A stretch of 64,000 bases of DNA from Pleurocapsa minor GSE-CHR-MK 17-07R. GTDB taxonomy: Bacteria > Chloroflexota > Anaerolineae > Aggregatilineales > Phototrophicaceae. The translations under genes and the position numbers were made by a program. A model generated the notes under the pieces. It was given only the letters and a program-made list of their open reading frames with translations, was not told where the DNA came from and did not search any database. The stretch is from the NCBI GenBank assembly GCA_019359125.1, contig JAHHHY010000002.1, positions 372,001 to 436,000 of the forward strand, in the 5' to 3' direction. This document shows, one piece after another, positions 38,401-46,702 of the stretch. Within the stretch, counting starts at the first letter, position 1, and each line of letters begins with the position of its first letter.

Positions 38401-41400
38401 GCACGGTGTTGGTGGAGGTGTCCACCAGCGATCCCTTGGTGATCGACAACCTGACCGGGAAGGTCTGGCCGACGCCCGTGAAAGTGCGGCATGGCGTCTG
38501 GCGGTCACCCGCGCTGGTCACGCTGTAGGTCAGGTCGGGGGTGCCGTCATTGTTGAAGTCCCACGAATATTCGGCAGGGTCACCCGAATACGGATAGATG
38601 CTTGTGTCGGTGAAGCACACTTCCATCGGGTCGAGGCCGTCCCACTGGCTGGGGCTGAACGACGATTGCAGGCTGCCCGCGGCCAGCAGCGTGAATTCAA
38701 GCATGGCGGTCTCGGTGCGCAGCGGGCCCACGCCCGTTACGACCGCGCGATACCTGCCCGGATTGGCGAAGAAGAATGTCGTGTTCTGCTGGTTATTGCG
38801 CGTGCCGATCGACACGGGTGAGGCCGGGTTGTCGATGTTGTAGAACGTCCAGTTATACGGGCCGGTCAGGTTGGTGGCGATGCCCTGGAAGGAGATCGTC
38901 GAACCGGCAAACACTTCCGCCGAGCGGTTGATCAGCAGCGCCTGATGCCCATACACCGTGTATGTGCGCGAGAAATTGCTGTCCGTGCTGCCGGCATTCC
39001 CGCTGTTACGGGCGCGCAGCGATACCGTATAGGTGCCCGGTGCGTCGAAGGAGAAGCAGTCAGACGGATTTTCGGTGGTGAAGCTGCCCACGCCGAGCGA
39101 GTTATTGGTCCCCGGCGTAATCGTCCACAGATAGTCCTCGGTCGAGAGGTGGCTGAAGGTGCTCGTGTTGGTGAAGCAGATCGGCGTCTCGACCTCTACC
39201 CGCGTGCGGTCAATCGCGCCGCCACCGACGTAGGTGTCTGTATACGACGAGCTGATAGAGCCAACGGCCAGCGCCAGGGTCGGCGCGCAGGTGTAGGTGG
39301 ACGAGGCAGAGCTGACATCCACGCGCAGGGTATACGGGCCGACGCCGTCGGGGCCCAGCGCGCTGCCCAGGATATTGCCGCTGGAAATCACGCCGTTGGC
39401 CGAGGAATTGACCGTCGTCAGCAGGGTTTCAACGCTGCCGGGGCGCAGCAGCCAGTATTCTAGCATCAGCGGCAGGGCGTTGCCGTTGTCGATCGTCATA
39501 TTGAAGCTGTAGTTGGCGCTGCTGCTGCTGATCGGCCCGCCCACCAGGGTTGGCCCGGCGTCGCAGAAGAACGATTCGCCCGCGCCGGTGCCCACCAGAT
39601 TGGTGTAGGCGCTGGTGCACGAGTCGCCGACGATGGCGTAGTCACCCGTGCCCGCTGGCGCTGCCGTCGCCGTGTAGCTCAGGCGATAGTTGGCGCCGTC
39701 GATCAGGAACTGGTGCAGGAAGCTGGCGCTGGTGCCGGTGGCGGTGGTGCTGTAGTTGCCCGGCGAGATTTCCTGTTCCAGCAGCCATGCATAGCTGATG
39801 CTGCGGCTGTACTGCTGGCCCACGCTGCTGGCATAGCTTTCGCTCTCGCCTACGACTGGCGTCAGGTCGCCCGTGGGGGCGGCGCAGGTCAGGCGGTTCC
39901 AGGTGACGGCGACATTACGGTTGCGGGTGCAGCTGTCGGTCGTGCCATCCGGGTTGGTCAGGCTGGCGGTGTAGGAAATGTTGTCGTTGGCCGTGGCCGT
40001 TGCCAGTTCAGCATACGCGCTGTTCCAGCTGATCGTGCGCGATGACCCGGAGCCGGTGAGGCTGGCGGCATTGGGCACCGTCCATGAATATGTGATCGTG
40101 CGGCCTGCGGCGCCATTCACCGAGGTGCTGTAATTGCTGCTGCGCGTCGTATTGTCTGGCGTGCGCGGCTGTGGCGTTGCAAGGCCAGAAATCGCGTTAC
40201 AGGTCAGGGTCGGCCATGCGCTTACCGTCAGGTCAATCGTCTGCGAGCAGGGCGTTGTGGTGCCGTTGTTGTCGGTCAGGCTGCCGTTGACGGTGATGGT
40301 GGCGTCGGGATGGTTGACGCTGTCGTTGGTGGCCGTCCACGGCAAGGTCTCGCCCAGGGTGCCGGTGGCCGTGCCGCCGCCATAGCTGGCCGTCCAAGTG
40401 AACGCGTTCTGGGTGCGGCCAAACACGCTGCCATAGCTGGCGACCAGGTTGTACGTTGCGCCGGTGGGGTACAGCGGGCTGGGGATCGCGGAAACGCTGA
40501 TGTTGCACGTTGGCGCCGGGAATGGCGTCAGTGTGATCGACACATCTTCAGAGCAGTTGGTGACACGGCTCTGGCTGTCCTGCACGGCGACGGTATAGCT
40601 CACCACTTCGGTGGTCGCAGTCAGTGGGTTGTCGAGGTACTGGCGCGTGAAGGTGGAGCTGGTCTGGCCCACCTGCTCGACGTTATCGACATACCAGGTG
40701 TATCCCGTGACCGTGCGGTTGGAGACATTGCTCACATTGGCGGTGAAGGTGTACGTGCCGGTGCCGGCATACAGCGGGCTGGGCACGTTGTTGGTCATCT
40801 GGCAGTCCAGCGCCGGATAGGTCACGTTGACCGTCTTGGTTTCGATGCAGCGCGCGCCGTTGGCGGTGGTCGCTTCCAGTGTGACCAGGAACGAGCCTTC
40901 GCCCACTGTGCCCCAGTTGACGGAAAGGTTGGCGGTGCTGGCGCTGATGGGCAGGCCAGTGCCGGTGCCAGTCACGGACCAGGCATAGGTCACGGTACGG
41001 CCCAGCGCATTACCGATGGTGCTGGTATATGTCTGCGAGCCGCCCACCGATGGATCGACCTGCAGCAGGCCGCTGTAGGCGCAGGTCAGGTCGACCTGAT
41101 TGACGACAATCGTGCCTTCCACAAACGAACTGCCGCCCGGGCCGGTCACCGTCAGGCGGACGATGTTGTTGCCGATCGTCGAGAGCTGGATGCCGGTCGG
41201 ATTTTCGTCGGTGCTGTCGGTGGTGCCGTCGTTGTTGAAGTCCCAGGCCCAGCTGGTGATGACGCCGGTGCTGCTGGTGCTGTCGAACGAAATCGCTGTG
41301 CCGAAGTTCAGCGGGCTGCTGGGTGTGAAGGTAAAGGCGGCCACCGGCGCGAACTGCACATTGACGAAGTTCGAGGCCGTCGAGGTCGAGGTGCCCGTCG

Positions 41401-42880
41401 AATTGGTCACCTGCAGGCGCACCGTCTGGATGCCTGCCGTGCTGAAGTTATGGCAGACGACAGCGTCATTATTGGTTTCGTCGTAGGTGCCATCGCCATT
41501 CCAGTCCCATTCGCTGATGGCGACCGGGCCGGTGCTGTTGTTGGTGAAGCAGTACTGCACGTCGGAGCCGACGTTGCCATTGTTGACGAACGTGTAAGCG
41601 GCGACAACCGGCGTGGACGGCGGATACACGCCCACCTGTCGGCTGACCGAGCCGGAGCCGCCGGGCCCGCTGTACGACAGGGTGATGGTGAACGTCTGCG
41701 AGCCGCTGCCCACGGTGTAGGTGTGGTTGTGCGGGCCGATGCCGGTCACGAGCGGGCTGCCATCGCCAAAGTCCCATGACCAGCTGGTGATCGGGCCATT
41801 GCCACGATCAACGCCTTCGACGGTCACGTTCAGCGGGGAAGGACCACTGATCGGCGTCAGCGTGAAGGTGGCCAGCGGCGGCAGCGGCGAAATCGTCAGC
41901 CCCTGCGAGGCGGATGCTGTGTTGCTGCCATTGTTGGCCAGCAGATGAATCCAGAAGGTGGCCGGGCCTGCCGCGTTGAATCCTGCGTTGGTGAGGTCGG
42001 TGGCGGTAAAGGTATACGAGATATCGGTAGTCGAGGCAGTGTAGAAGCCAGCATCTGCCGGATTGCCTGAGGCGGAAATCTTCCACGCGTAATCGGTCGC
42101 GCCGGTGCTGCTGTTCACGGTGGTGATGGTATATGGCAGCGCGCCCACATAAATATTGGTGGGGGTGATGGCAAATTGCGCGACTGGCGATTCGCTGATG
42201 CTGATGCTGCCCGTCAGGTTGAAGGGCGCGCCGCTGCTGGGCGTGCACGTCAGGGTGATGGTGTAGCTGCCAGTGCCGGGAAAGGTGACCGTGCCGGGGT
42301 TCTGCACTGGCGCATCCGGAATACTGGCATCGCCGAAGTCCCAGTTCCAGGACGCGATATTGTACGACTGGATGGCCGAGAAACCATACGTGTAGGGGTT
42401 CTCATCGCCTGCGTCATCGATGTCCATCAGACAGAATGTCTGGAAGTCATTGGTGATCGGGCCGCCTGCATCGCCGCCCTCGGCGGGCTGTGTCGGGCGT
42501 TCTTCGGGCGTCGATTCGGGAGTCGTCTCAGGCGTTGCGGCCTGGGTCGGCTCGGTAATCGTCACCACAATTTCAGGTGTGCTGGTGGGTGCGTCGGTTG
42601 GCACGGCCGACGGCGTTTCAGTCGGCGCGGCGGTCTCCGTCACTTCCACTGTGACTTCGGGCGAGGCCGTGGGTTCCGGGGAGGTTGTCGGTTCAGGCGA
42701 AGCGGTGGGTGCCGCTGTGTCTGTAGAAACGGGCGTGGCCGCTTCAGTGCTTTCTGGCGCCGGTGGTGTGGATTCCTGCGCCTGTGCGCCCACGACCAGC
42801 ATCATCATGAGCGTAAGAATCAAAAATGAGATCGTGGTTTTTCTGGAAAAAGAACGGCGCTGACGACGTGAAGTCCGCAT
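35477..42880 (-). CDS. Giant secreted PKD-repeat protein with C-terminal TolB-type propeller
   Basis: 2467 residues from ATG 42880 (GGGGGC upstream). A basic start and hydrophobic signal (cleavage after AQA near 35) lead into a T/P/E-rich stalk to about 135. PKD domains follow (WNWDFGDAS, WSWDFGDGSPLV, WDWNGDGTYDETN, WAWDFNNDGTTDSTDENP; a later WDFNNDGTPDLTY). About 610-1190 holds cysteine-bracketed beta repeats (C...PSPLY...GRT..Y.W). About 1600-2060 holds three 175-residue CARDB-like repeats (SVNGSCTAARTASF, LSVSGTCSADRTVTF). About 2090-2400 is a TolB/WD-like propeller (SLSPNYEWVAFASDRDGNWEL). No LPxTG anchor. Probably a cell-surface binding protein. Confidence 0.88.
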   Translation of the reverse strand: MRTSRRQRRSFSRKTTISFLILTLMMMLVVGAQAQESTPPAPESTEAATPVSTDTAAPTASPEPTTSPEPTASPEVTVEVTETAAPTETPSAVPTDAPTSTPEIVVTITEPTQAATPETTPESTPEERPTQPAEGGDAGGPITNDFQTFCLMDIDDAGDENPYTYGFSAIQSYNIASWNWDFGDASIPDAPVQNPGTVTFPGTGSYTITLTCTPSSGAPFNLTGSISISESPVAQFAITPTNIYVGALPYTITTVNSSTGATDYAWKISASGNPADAGFYTASTTDISYTFTATDLTNAGFNAAGPATFWIHLLANNGSNTASASQGLTISPLPPLATFTLTPISGPSPLNVTVEGVDRGNGPITSWSWDFGDGSPLVTGIGPHNHTYTVGSGSQTFTITLSYSGPGGSGSVSRQVGVYPPSTPVVAAYTFVNNGNVGSDVQYCFTNNSTGPVAISEWDWNGDGTYDETNNDAVVCHNFSTAGIQTVRLQVTNSTGTSTSTASNFVNVQFAPVAAFTFTPSSPLNFGTAISFDSTSSTGVITSWAWDFNNDGTTDSTDENPTGIQLSTIGNNIVRLTVTGPGGSSFVEGTIVVNQVDLTCAYSGLLQVDPSVGGSQTYTSTIGNALGRTVTYAWSVTGTGTGLPISASTANLSVNWGTVGEGSFLVTLEATTANGARCIETKTVNVTYPALDCQMTNNVPSPLYAGTGTYTFTANVSNVSNRTVTGYTWYVDNVEQVGQTSSTFTRQYLDNPLTATTEVVSYTVAVQDSQSRVTNCSEDVSITLTPFPAPTCNISVSAIPSPLYPTGATYNLVASYGSVFGRTQNAFTWTASYGGGTATGTLGETLPWTATNDSVNHPDATITVNGSLTDNNGTTTPCSQTIDLTVSAWPTLTCNAISGLATPQPRTPDNTTRSSNYSTSVNGAAGRTITYSWTVPNAASLTGSGSSRTISWNSAYAELATATANDNISYTASLTNPDGTTDSCTRNRNVAVTWNRLTCAAPTGDLTPVVGESESYASSVGQQYSRSISYAWLLEQEISPGNYSTTATGTSASFLHQFLIDGANYRLSYTATAAPAGTGDYAIVGDSCTSAYTNLVGTGAGESFFCDAGPTLVGGPISSSSANYSFNMTIDNGNALPLMLEYWLLRPGSVETLLTTVNSSANGVISSGNILGSALGPDGVGPYTLRVDVSSASSTYTCAPTLALAVGSISSSYTDTYVGGGAIDRTRVEVETPICFTNTSTFSHLSTEDYLWTITPGTNNSLGVGSFTTENPSDCFSFDAPGTYTVSLRARNSGNAGSTDSNFSRTYTVYGHQALLINRSAEVFAGSTISFQGIATNLTGPYNWTFYNIDNPASPVSIGTRNNQQNTTFFFANPGRYRAVVTGVGPLRTETAMLEFTLLAAGSLQSSFSPSQWDGLDPMEVCFTDTSIYPYSGDPAEYSWDFNNDGTPDLTYSVTSAGDRQTPCRTFTGVGQTFPVRLSITKGSLVDTSTNTVRTLTLLESNADFTISPVTASNFCFNALLTGGLSVVGWDYFRVENFPSGAPEGTSGAVNSPCYTFGAVGSYVVRLRVTDGTTDGSVTRTVVVTPSSGTAPSLSVNGSCTAARTASFIVSNTGGAMTISDSVRISVGGTVIYNGSLLLAGGQSATYSVANVSGGVVTFTSRDTALTATTTCNYPPEASATVVCQAYYPAFTVSLARTDGPMLAAQNYTIEDAGGNTVSTGTFFLDAGNMDDTFAVPAGNDPYASYTFVTSGAAGSFGIASSSSTCAAPNLSVSGTCSADRTVTFTVTNTGGLMFTSDNVTISAGGTDVFSGTMQIGGGGSADFTASNVSGVVTFTSGTTSLSTTTTCNYPPQASAEVACVNFLPSFNLSLARVDGPMLAPQAYTITDENSNTVSTGTFFMDASTMTTTVSVPSGTFPYAPYTFTTTGEAGAITLSTLGSTCLPPALSAAAVCSADTVSFTITNAGGPMSSAQNIFIIGNDAQNYTPASNSFTLGLYGSTSFSIARPETANTFGLYTTGGAANLNASVTINCDDPNDTTGFDPSFVAEVLGSALAATLAPNGSRFGGITGEAAAAPTCGGNCPPFELYHTNETGDWEIFRLDSSDEETRTDDHRNLTFGENSRDVAPSLSPNYEWVAFASDRDGNWELYVASTDGDPASVRRITFNEFANDNNPAWGPNNYLVYETNRFGNWDLVLIDLMTGAETPLTRDLGDNTNASWSPDGQSIVFQSNRANRFGEAKWQIYRMNVFTRETTQVSNGFTVDTNPIYANESNQLVYDTYGALDTSTGGINTSGIPQLAIMDDTGNNNRILTSASDNAEGPSWSPSDRYLAYSVNMNGLSQVQVYDVGTGEKIQITDNAVANFAPTWKCSDDVIVFVSNIDGDPNIHEVEISMAADGPIDVQEDATQRTFDPGSDVYPSGGNLPEGNAERTIGAINLSSQQDTGETETDSNVEDWISIDGCAGLDGA

Positions 42881-43260
42881 ACTTGCCCCCATCAATGGTC
42901 ACATGATTCTCAGCAGATGTTTAGCTGGTAAGCAGCTGCTTAAGACCCATCATTCAGTATATGAATGGTTTGTGCGAATAAACAGGGAAGCAAAGCGAAA
43001 ATTTTGTGAATTTGCTGCTATCATGCGGGATTGTCTGTATTTCATGACAAACATGGAGCGCATGTGATTACGGGAAAAACTGGATACAAAATCCATAAAA
43101 ACGTAAAGGTCATCCGAATGTTACAAACAGAGTTTATCAGATTGTCCTAAGGTTAAAGATAGTTAGATTTCGGTTTGTGTGTTTGACATGGTTATTTTTG
43201 GGCCTGACACGACCTTCGTTATCATCGTGTCTGTAAAGCGAATGTGTGCAGGTACTTGTG
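42881..43260. other. Divergent intergenic region of the giant protein and the fusion kinase
   Basis: About 380 AT-rich bases unlike the flanking GC-rich genes. A perfect 14-bp palindrome TAAGCAGCTGCTTA lies at 42929-42942, near the giant gene start, and could be an operator. TTGACA at 43183-43188 is a possible -35 box for the rightward gene, but no convincing -10 is found at 17 bp. No short reading frame looks real. Confidence 0.5.
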
Positions 43261-44421
43261 ATGACGCCTTCTTCTCTCGTCCCGTCTCGCGTGTTTGTGA
43301 GTGGATGCTACGATATGCTGCACAGCGGGCATGTCGCGTTTTTTGAATCGGCTGCGGCCTATGGCGACCTGACGGTGGCGCTGGGGTCTGATGCCACGGT
43401 GTTTGGCCTGAAGCAGCGCCTGCCCGTGAATAATCAGGATGAACGCCTGTATATGGTGCGGGCGCTGAAATGTGTCAAGGAAGCTTTCATCAGTACCGGC
43501 AGCGGCATGCTCGATTTCGAGCCGGAACTGCGCGCCCTGAAACCTGATGTGTTTGTCGTCAATCATGATGGCGACCGGCCGGAGAAGCGGGCCTTGTGTG
43601 AAGCCCTGGGCATCCGCTATGTCGTGCTGGAGCGCATCCCGTTTGCCGACCTGCCGCCGCGCTCCACGACGGCGCTGCGCACGGTGGACCAGATGCCTTA
43701 TCGCATCGATCTGGCGGGCGGCTGGCTGGATCAGCCCTTCGTCAGCAGGCTGCATCCCGGGCCGGTGATCGTCATTTCGCTGGAGCCGAGCCATGCTTTC
43801 AATGAACGCAGCGGCATGGCGACCAGTACGCGCAACCGGGCGATTGAGCTGTGGGGCCGGCGCTTACCGGTCGGCAATCCGGAGAAGATTGCGCGCACCC
43901 TGTTTGCCTATGATAACTTTCCGGGCACGCAGGTCATTTCCGGCTCACAGGACGCGCTCGGCATCGTGTATCCGGGCCTGACAATCGCGCATTATAAGGG
44001 CGACTACTGGCCGACGCGCATCGAGAACACCGAGCGCGAGCCACTGCTGGAATTCATCGAATCGTCGCTTTATCTGCTGCCGCTGGCGCCCCGCGTGGGC
44101 GGCTTTGATCCGCTGGCCGAGACGCATCTGACGCCAGCCCATGCCCGCGCGCTGGCCGACGCGACCCATGCCTGCTGGGAGGCCATCCTCAGCCGCGATA
44201 TCGACGCCTTTGGCCGCGCTTTTCGCGATTCGTTTGAGGCGCAGATTGCGCTCTTTCCGGGCATGGTCAACGACCAGATCATGGCCGCGCTGGAGCCGTA
44301 TCGGGCGCGGGCGCTGGGCTGGAAGCTGAGCGGCGCGGGCGGCGGCGGCTACCTGATCTTTGTCAGCGAGCAGCCGATTGAGGGCGCCCTGCGCGTGCGC
44401 ATCCGCCGCAGTCTGGAATAG
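43261..44421 (+). CDS. Cytidylyltransferase-GHMP kinase fusion protein
   Basis: 386 residues from ATG 43261 (a GTG five codons earlier is possible). Residues about 9-140 are a cytidylyltransferase fold: VSGCYDMLHSGHVAFF carries the HxGH nucleotide site. Residues about 155-385 look like a GHMP sugar kinase of the HddA/fucokinase type: RIDLAGGWLDQP, GMATSTRNRA in place of the usual GLGSSSA loop, GSQDALGIVYPG, and LSGAGGGGYLIF. A sugar could be phosphorylated and then nucleotide-activated by one chain. The kinase phosphate loop is atypical. Confidence 0.8.
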   Translation: MTPSSLVPSRVFVSGCYDMLHSGHVAFFESAAAYGDLTVALGSDATVFGLKQRLPVNNQDERLYMVRALKCVKEAFISTGSGMLDFEPELRALKPDVFVVNHDGDRPEKRALCEALGIRYVVLERIPFADLPPRSTTALRTVDQMPYRIDLAGGWLDQPFVSRLHPGPVIVISLEPSHAFNERSGMATSTRNRAIELWGRRLPVGNPEKIARTLFAYDNFPGTQVISGSQDALGIVYPGLTIAHYKGDYWPTRIENTEREPLLEFIESSLYLLPLAPRVGGFDPLAETHLTPAHARALADATHACWEAILSRDIDAFGRAFRDSFEAQIALFPGMVNDQIMAALEPYRARALGWKLSGAGGGGYLIFVSEQPIEGALRVRIRRSLE

Positions 44422-44428
44422 GCATGGC

Positions 44429-45238
44429 TCAGCGCGCCAGGAACGGGTCGATGTCTTCCTGCCACAGCATGACCGGAATCGCCCGCAGCGCCTTGCGGTG
44501 TGCCTCGTAATCGGGCAGGGCACGTGCCACCAGCGCCCAGAACTTCGGGCTGTGGTTGAGTTCTTTCAGGTGGCACAGCTCGTGCACCACCACATAGTCG
44601 ATCAGGTGCGGCGGCAGATGAATCATGCGCGTATTCAGCCGGATGCTGCGCGTGCCAGAGCAGCTTCCCCAGCGGGTGCGCATGCTGCGCAGCGTCAGGC
44701 GCGTCGGCTGGCGCAGGCCCAGCGACTCGCACAGGGGCAGGCGGCGCGTATAGGCCTCATGCAGCACCCGTTTGGCCTGTCCGGTTAGCCATTTGGCGAC
44801 GGCCTGTGAAATGGCCAGCTCGTCATCGTGCGGGCTGCTGACGATGATGCGCGGTTCGCTGTCATGCAGGCGGACGGCCAGGCGTTTACCCGCTTCCACT
44901 TCGATCGCGTGCGGCACGCCCATCAGCGGGACGATGCGTCCGTGGCCGAAGGCCGTCTTTGGCATCGGCGGGCGCTCGGCTGCTTTTTGGGCCAGCAGTG
45001 TCCGTTTCTCCGCGATCCAATCGCGCTTTTCATGCAGATAGCGCACGATGTCGTCGTGGGGCATCAGCAGCGGGGCGGTCACCTGCACGCCGCCGTCCGC
45101 GAACACCTGCAAGCCCAGCGTCTTGCGGGCCGAGCGGCGCAGCACACATTCCACCTGCTCATCCTGCAATGTCAGCATCAGCGAGCCGGACACGCGTGGC
45201 GCGACCTTACGTTTTCGGAATCGGGGGCGGGGCGGCAT
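44429..45238 (-). CDS. YgjP/DUF45 family metal-dependent hydrolase (SprT-like)
   Basis: 269 residues from ATG 45238 (GGAGGGAGCCG upstream). The zinc site is VVHELCHLKELNHSPKFW near 225, with HExxH-type helix HELCH and a third histidine in NHSPKFW. The MRTRWGSCS box precedes it, diagnostic of the family. It is soluble, and its exact role is unknown (UTP pyrophosphatase activity has been proposed for some family members). It is convergent with the fusion kinase, with 7 bp between stops. Confidence 0.92.
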   Translation of the reverse strand: MPPRPRFRKRKVAPRVSGSLMLTLQDEQVECVLRRSARKTLGLQVFADGGVQVTAPLLMPHDDIVRYLHEKRDWIAEKRTLLAQKAAERPPMPKTAFGHGRIVPLMGVPHAIEVEAGKRLAVRLHDSEPRIIVSSPHDDELAISQAVAKWLTGQAKRVLHEAYTRRLPLCESLGLRQPTRLTLRSMRTRWGSCSGTRSIRLNTRMIHLPPHLIDYVVVHELCHLKELNHSPKFWALVARALPDYEAHRKALRAIPVMLWQEDIDPFLAR

Positions 45239-45411
45239 CGGCTCCCTCCATAGTTGTCTGACAGAAAGCGTGCGCATTATAGCCGATGCAGTCGGCAAAT
45301 CGGCACAGAAAACTGTTCATTCTGCTGCCGTTATAGACAGGTCGACGGGTTTGTATGCTGTGCACAGCGCCTGGGTTGCCCGTGCTGCGATCATCAGGGT
45401 AATCTGGAGAG

Positions 45412-45425
45412 CGCAATCGATTGCG
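45412..45425. promoter_or_regulatory. LacI-family operator, upstream site
   Basis: CGCAATCGATTGCG is a perfect 14-bp palindrome with the central CG typical of LacI/GalR operators. It pairs with a second copy at 45477-45490. The two flank the predicted promoter of the dehydrogenase gene. Confidence 0.75.
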
Positions 45426-45444
45426 TAAAATTCTGTGAATTCAG

Positions 45445-45473
45445 TTGCGAGGCCATTCTAAACATGCTATCGT
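45445..45473 (+). promoter_or_regulatory. Predicted promoter of the first dehydrogenase gene
   Basis: TTGCGA (45445-45450), 17-bp spacer, TATCGT (45468-45473). It lies between two LacI-type palindromes, so repression by looping or by blocking the start site is likely. Confidence 0.5.
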
Positions 45474-45476
45474 TGA

Positions 45477-45490
45477 CGCAATCGATTGCA
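45477..45490. promoter_or_regulatory. LacI-family operator, downstream site
   Basis: CGCAATCGATTGCA shares 13 of 14 bases with the site at 45412-45425, centre to centre 65 bp. It would cover the expected transcription start of the dehydrogenase gene. The LacI gene at 62968-63978 is the obvious candidate regulator. Confidence 0.75.
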
Positions 45491-45535
45491 GACGATGCAG
45501 TCTGAACCTCAATTATTCTTTCAGGATGACCGATT

Positions 45536-46702
45536 ATGACTTCTTTGACAGCTGCAGTGGTGGGCACAGGTTTTATCGGCCCGGTGCACGCCGAAGCCCT
45601 CAAGCGCGCAGGCGTGACCGTGCGCGGGATGCTGGGCATTTCCCCTGAAAAAAGCCGTGCCGCGTCAGATGCGCTGAACCTGGAGGTGGCCTACGCCAGC
45701 TTTGATGAGCTGTTGGCGGACCCTCAGGTGGACGCGGTGCACATCACCACCCCGAACAAAGACCACATGAGCATGACCAAACGCGCGCTGGATGCCGGCA
45801 AGCACGTCATCTGCGAGAAGCCGCTGGCGATGACCTCCACCGAAACAGCCGAGATGGTAGCCCATGCGCGCCGTTATCCGAACCTGGTGACGGCCGTCAA
45901 TTACAACATCCGCTTTTATCCGCTGATGCACCATGCGCGCGATATGGTGCGTGCTGGCGAAATCGGCGAGGTGTATGCCATTCGCGGCGGCTACATCCAG
46001 GACTGGCTGCTGTATGAGACTGACTGGAACTGGCGGCTGGTGCAGAGCGAAGGCGGCGAACTACGCGCAATCGGCGATATCGGCACGCATTGGATGGACC
46101 TGATGGCGTTTGTGTCCGGCCTGAAGGTGGAATCGCTGCTGGCCGACCTGGCGACCTTTGTGCCGAAGCGCCGTAAGCCGCGCCAGGCCGTCGCCACGTT
46201 CAAGGGCAAGGAACAATCCGGCCCGGCCGAGTATGATCTGGTCGACATCAAAACCGACGACTGGGGCTCGGTGCTGTTCAAATATCAGGGCGGCGCGCGC
46301 GGCTCGATGAACGTCAGTCAGGTGAGCGCCGGCCGCAAGAACTTCCTCAATTTCGAGATTTCCGGCTCCAAAGGCTCGATTGCCTGGAACAGCGAGAATC
46401 CGAACGAGCTGTGGCTGGGGCATCGCGACAAGCCGAACAGCATCCTCATCAAAGACCCGTCGCTGATGAGCGAGTCCGGGCGCCGGTTCGCCAGCCAGCC
46501 CGGCGGCCATGCCGAGGGCTTCCCCGACACATTCAAGCAGCTTTACCGGGCGGTGTATGGCTACATCGAAGCCGGCGACTACAGCGCGCCGCGCCCGTTC
46601 CCGACCTTTGAAGAAGGCCACGACGAGCTGGTATTGTGCGAGGCCATTTCGCGGAGTAACGCCGAACAGGCGTGGGTAACCATCCAGGAGACAACCATAT
46701 GA
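45536..46702 (+). CDS. Gfo/Idh/MocA family oxidoreductase
   Basis: 388 residues. The N-terminal Rossmann fold begins AVVGTGFIGPVHAEAL. CEKPLAMTSTE near 98 holds the catalytic-region lysine of the family. The C-terminal alpha/beta domain has GDIGTHWMDLM with the conserved histidine. It should oxidise a sugar or cyclitol with NAD(P). First gene of the catabolic island, behind a promoter flanked by LacI-type operators. It overlaps the next gene by ATGA. Confidence 0.93.
   Translation: MTSLTAAVVGTGFIGPVHAEALKRAGVTVRGMLGISPEKSRAASDALNLEVAYASFDELLADPQVDAVHITTPNKDHMSMTKRALDAGKHVICEKPLAMTSTETAEMVAHARRYPNLVTAVNYNIRFYPLMHHARDMVRAGEIGEVYAIRGGYIQDWLLYETDWNWRLVQSEGGELRAIGDIGTHWMDLMAFVSGLKVESLLADLATFVPKRRKPRQAVATFKGKEQSGPAEYDLVDIKTDDWGSVLFKYQGGARGSMNVSQVSAGRKNFLNFEISGSKGSIAWNSENPNELWLGHRDKPNSILIKDPSLMSESGRRFASQPGGHAEGFPDTFKQLYRAVYGYIEAGDYSAPRPFPTFEEGHDELVLCEAISRSNAEQAWVTIQETTI

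Noticed and set aside
42881-43260. Small genes or a riboswitch in the AT-rich gap
   Set aside because: No frame has both a ribosome site and protein-like composition, and no conserved riboswitch core was recognised.
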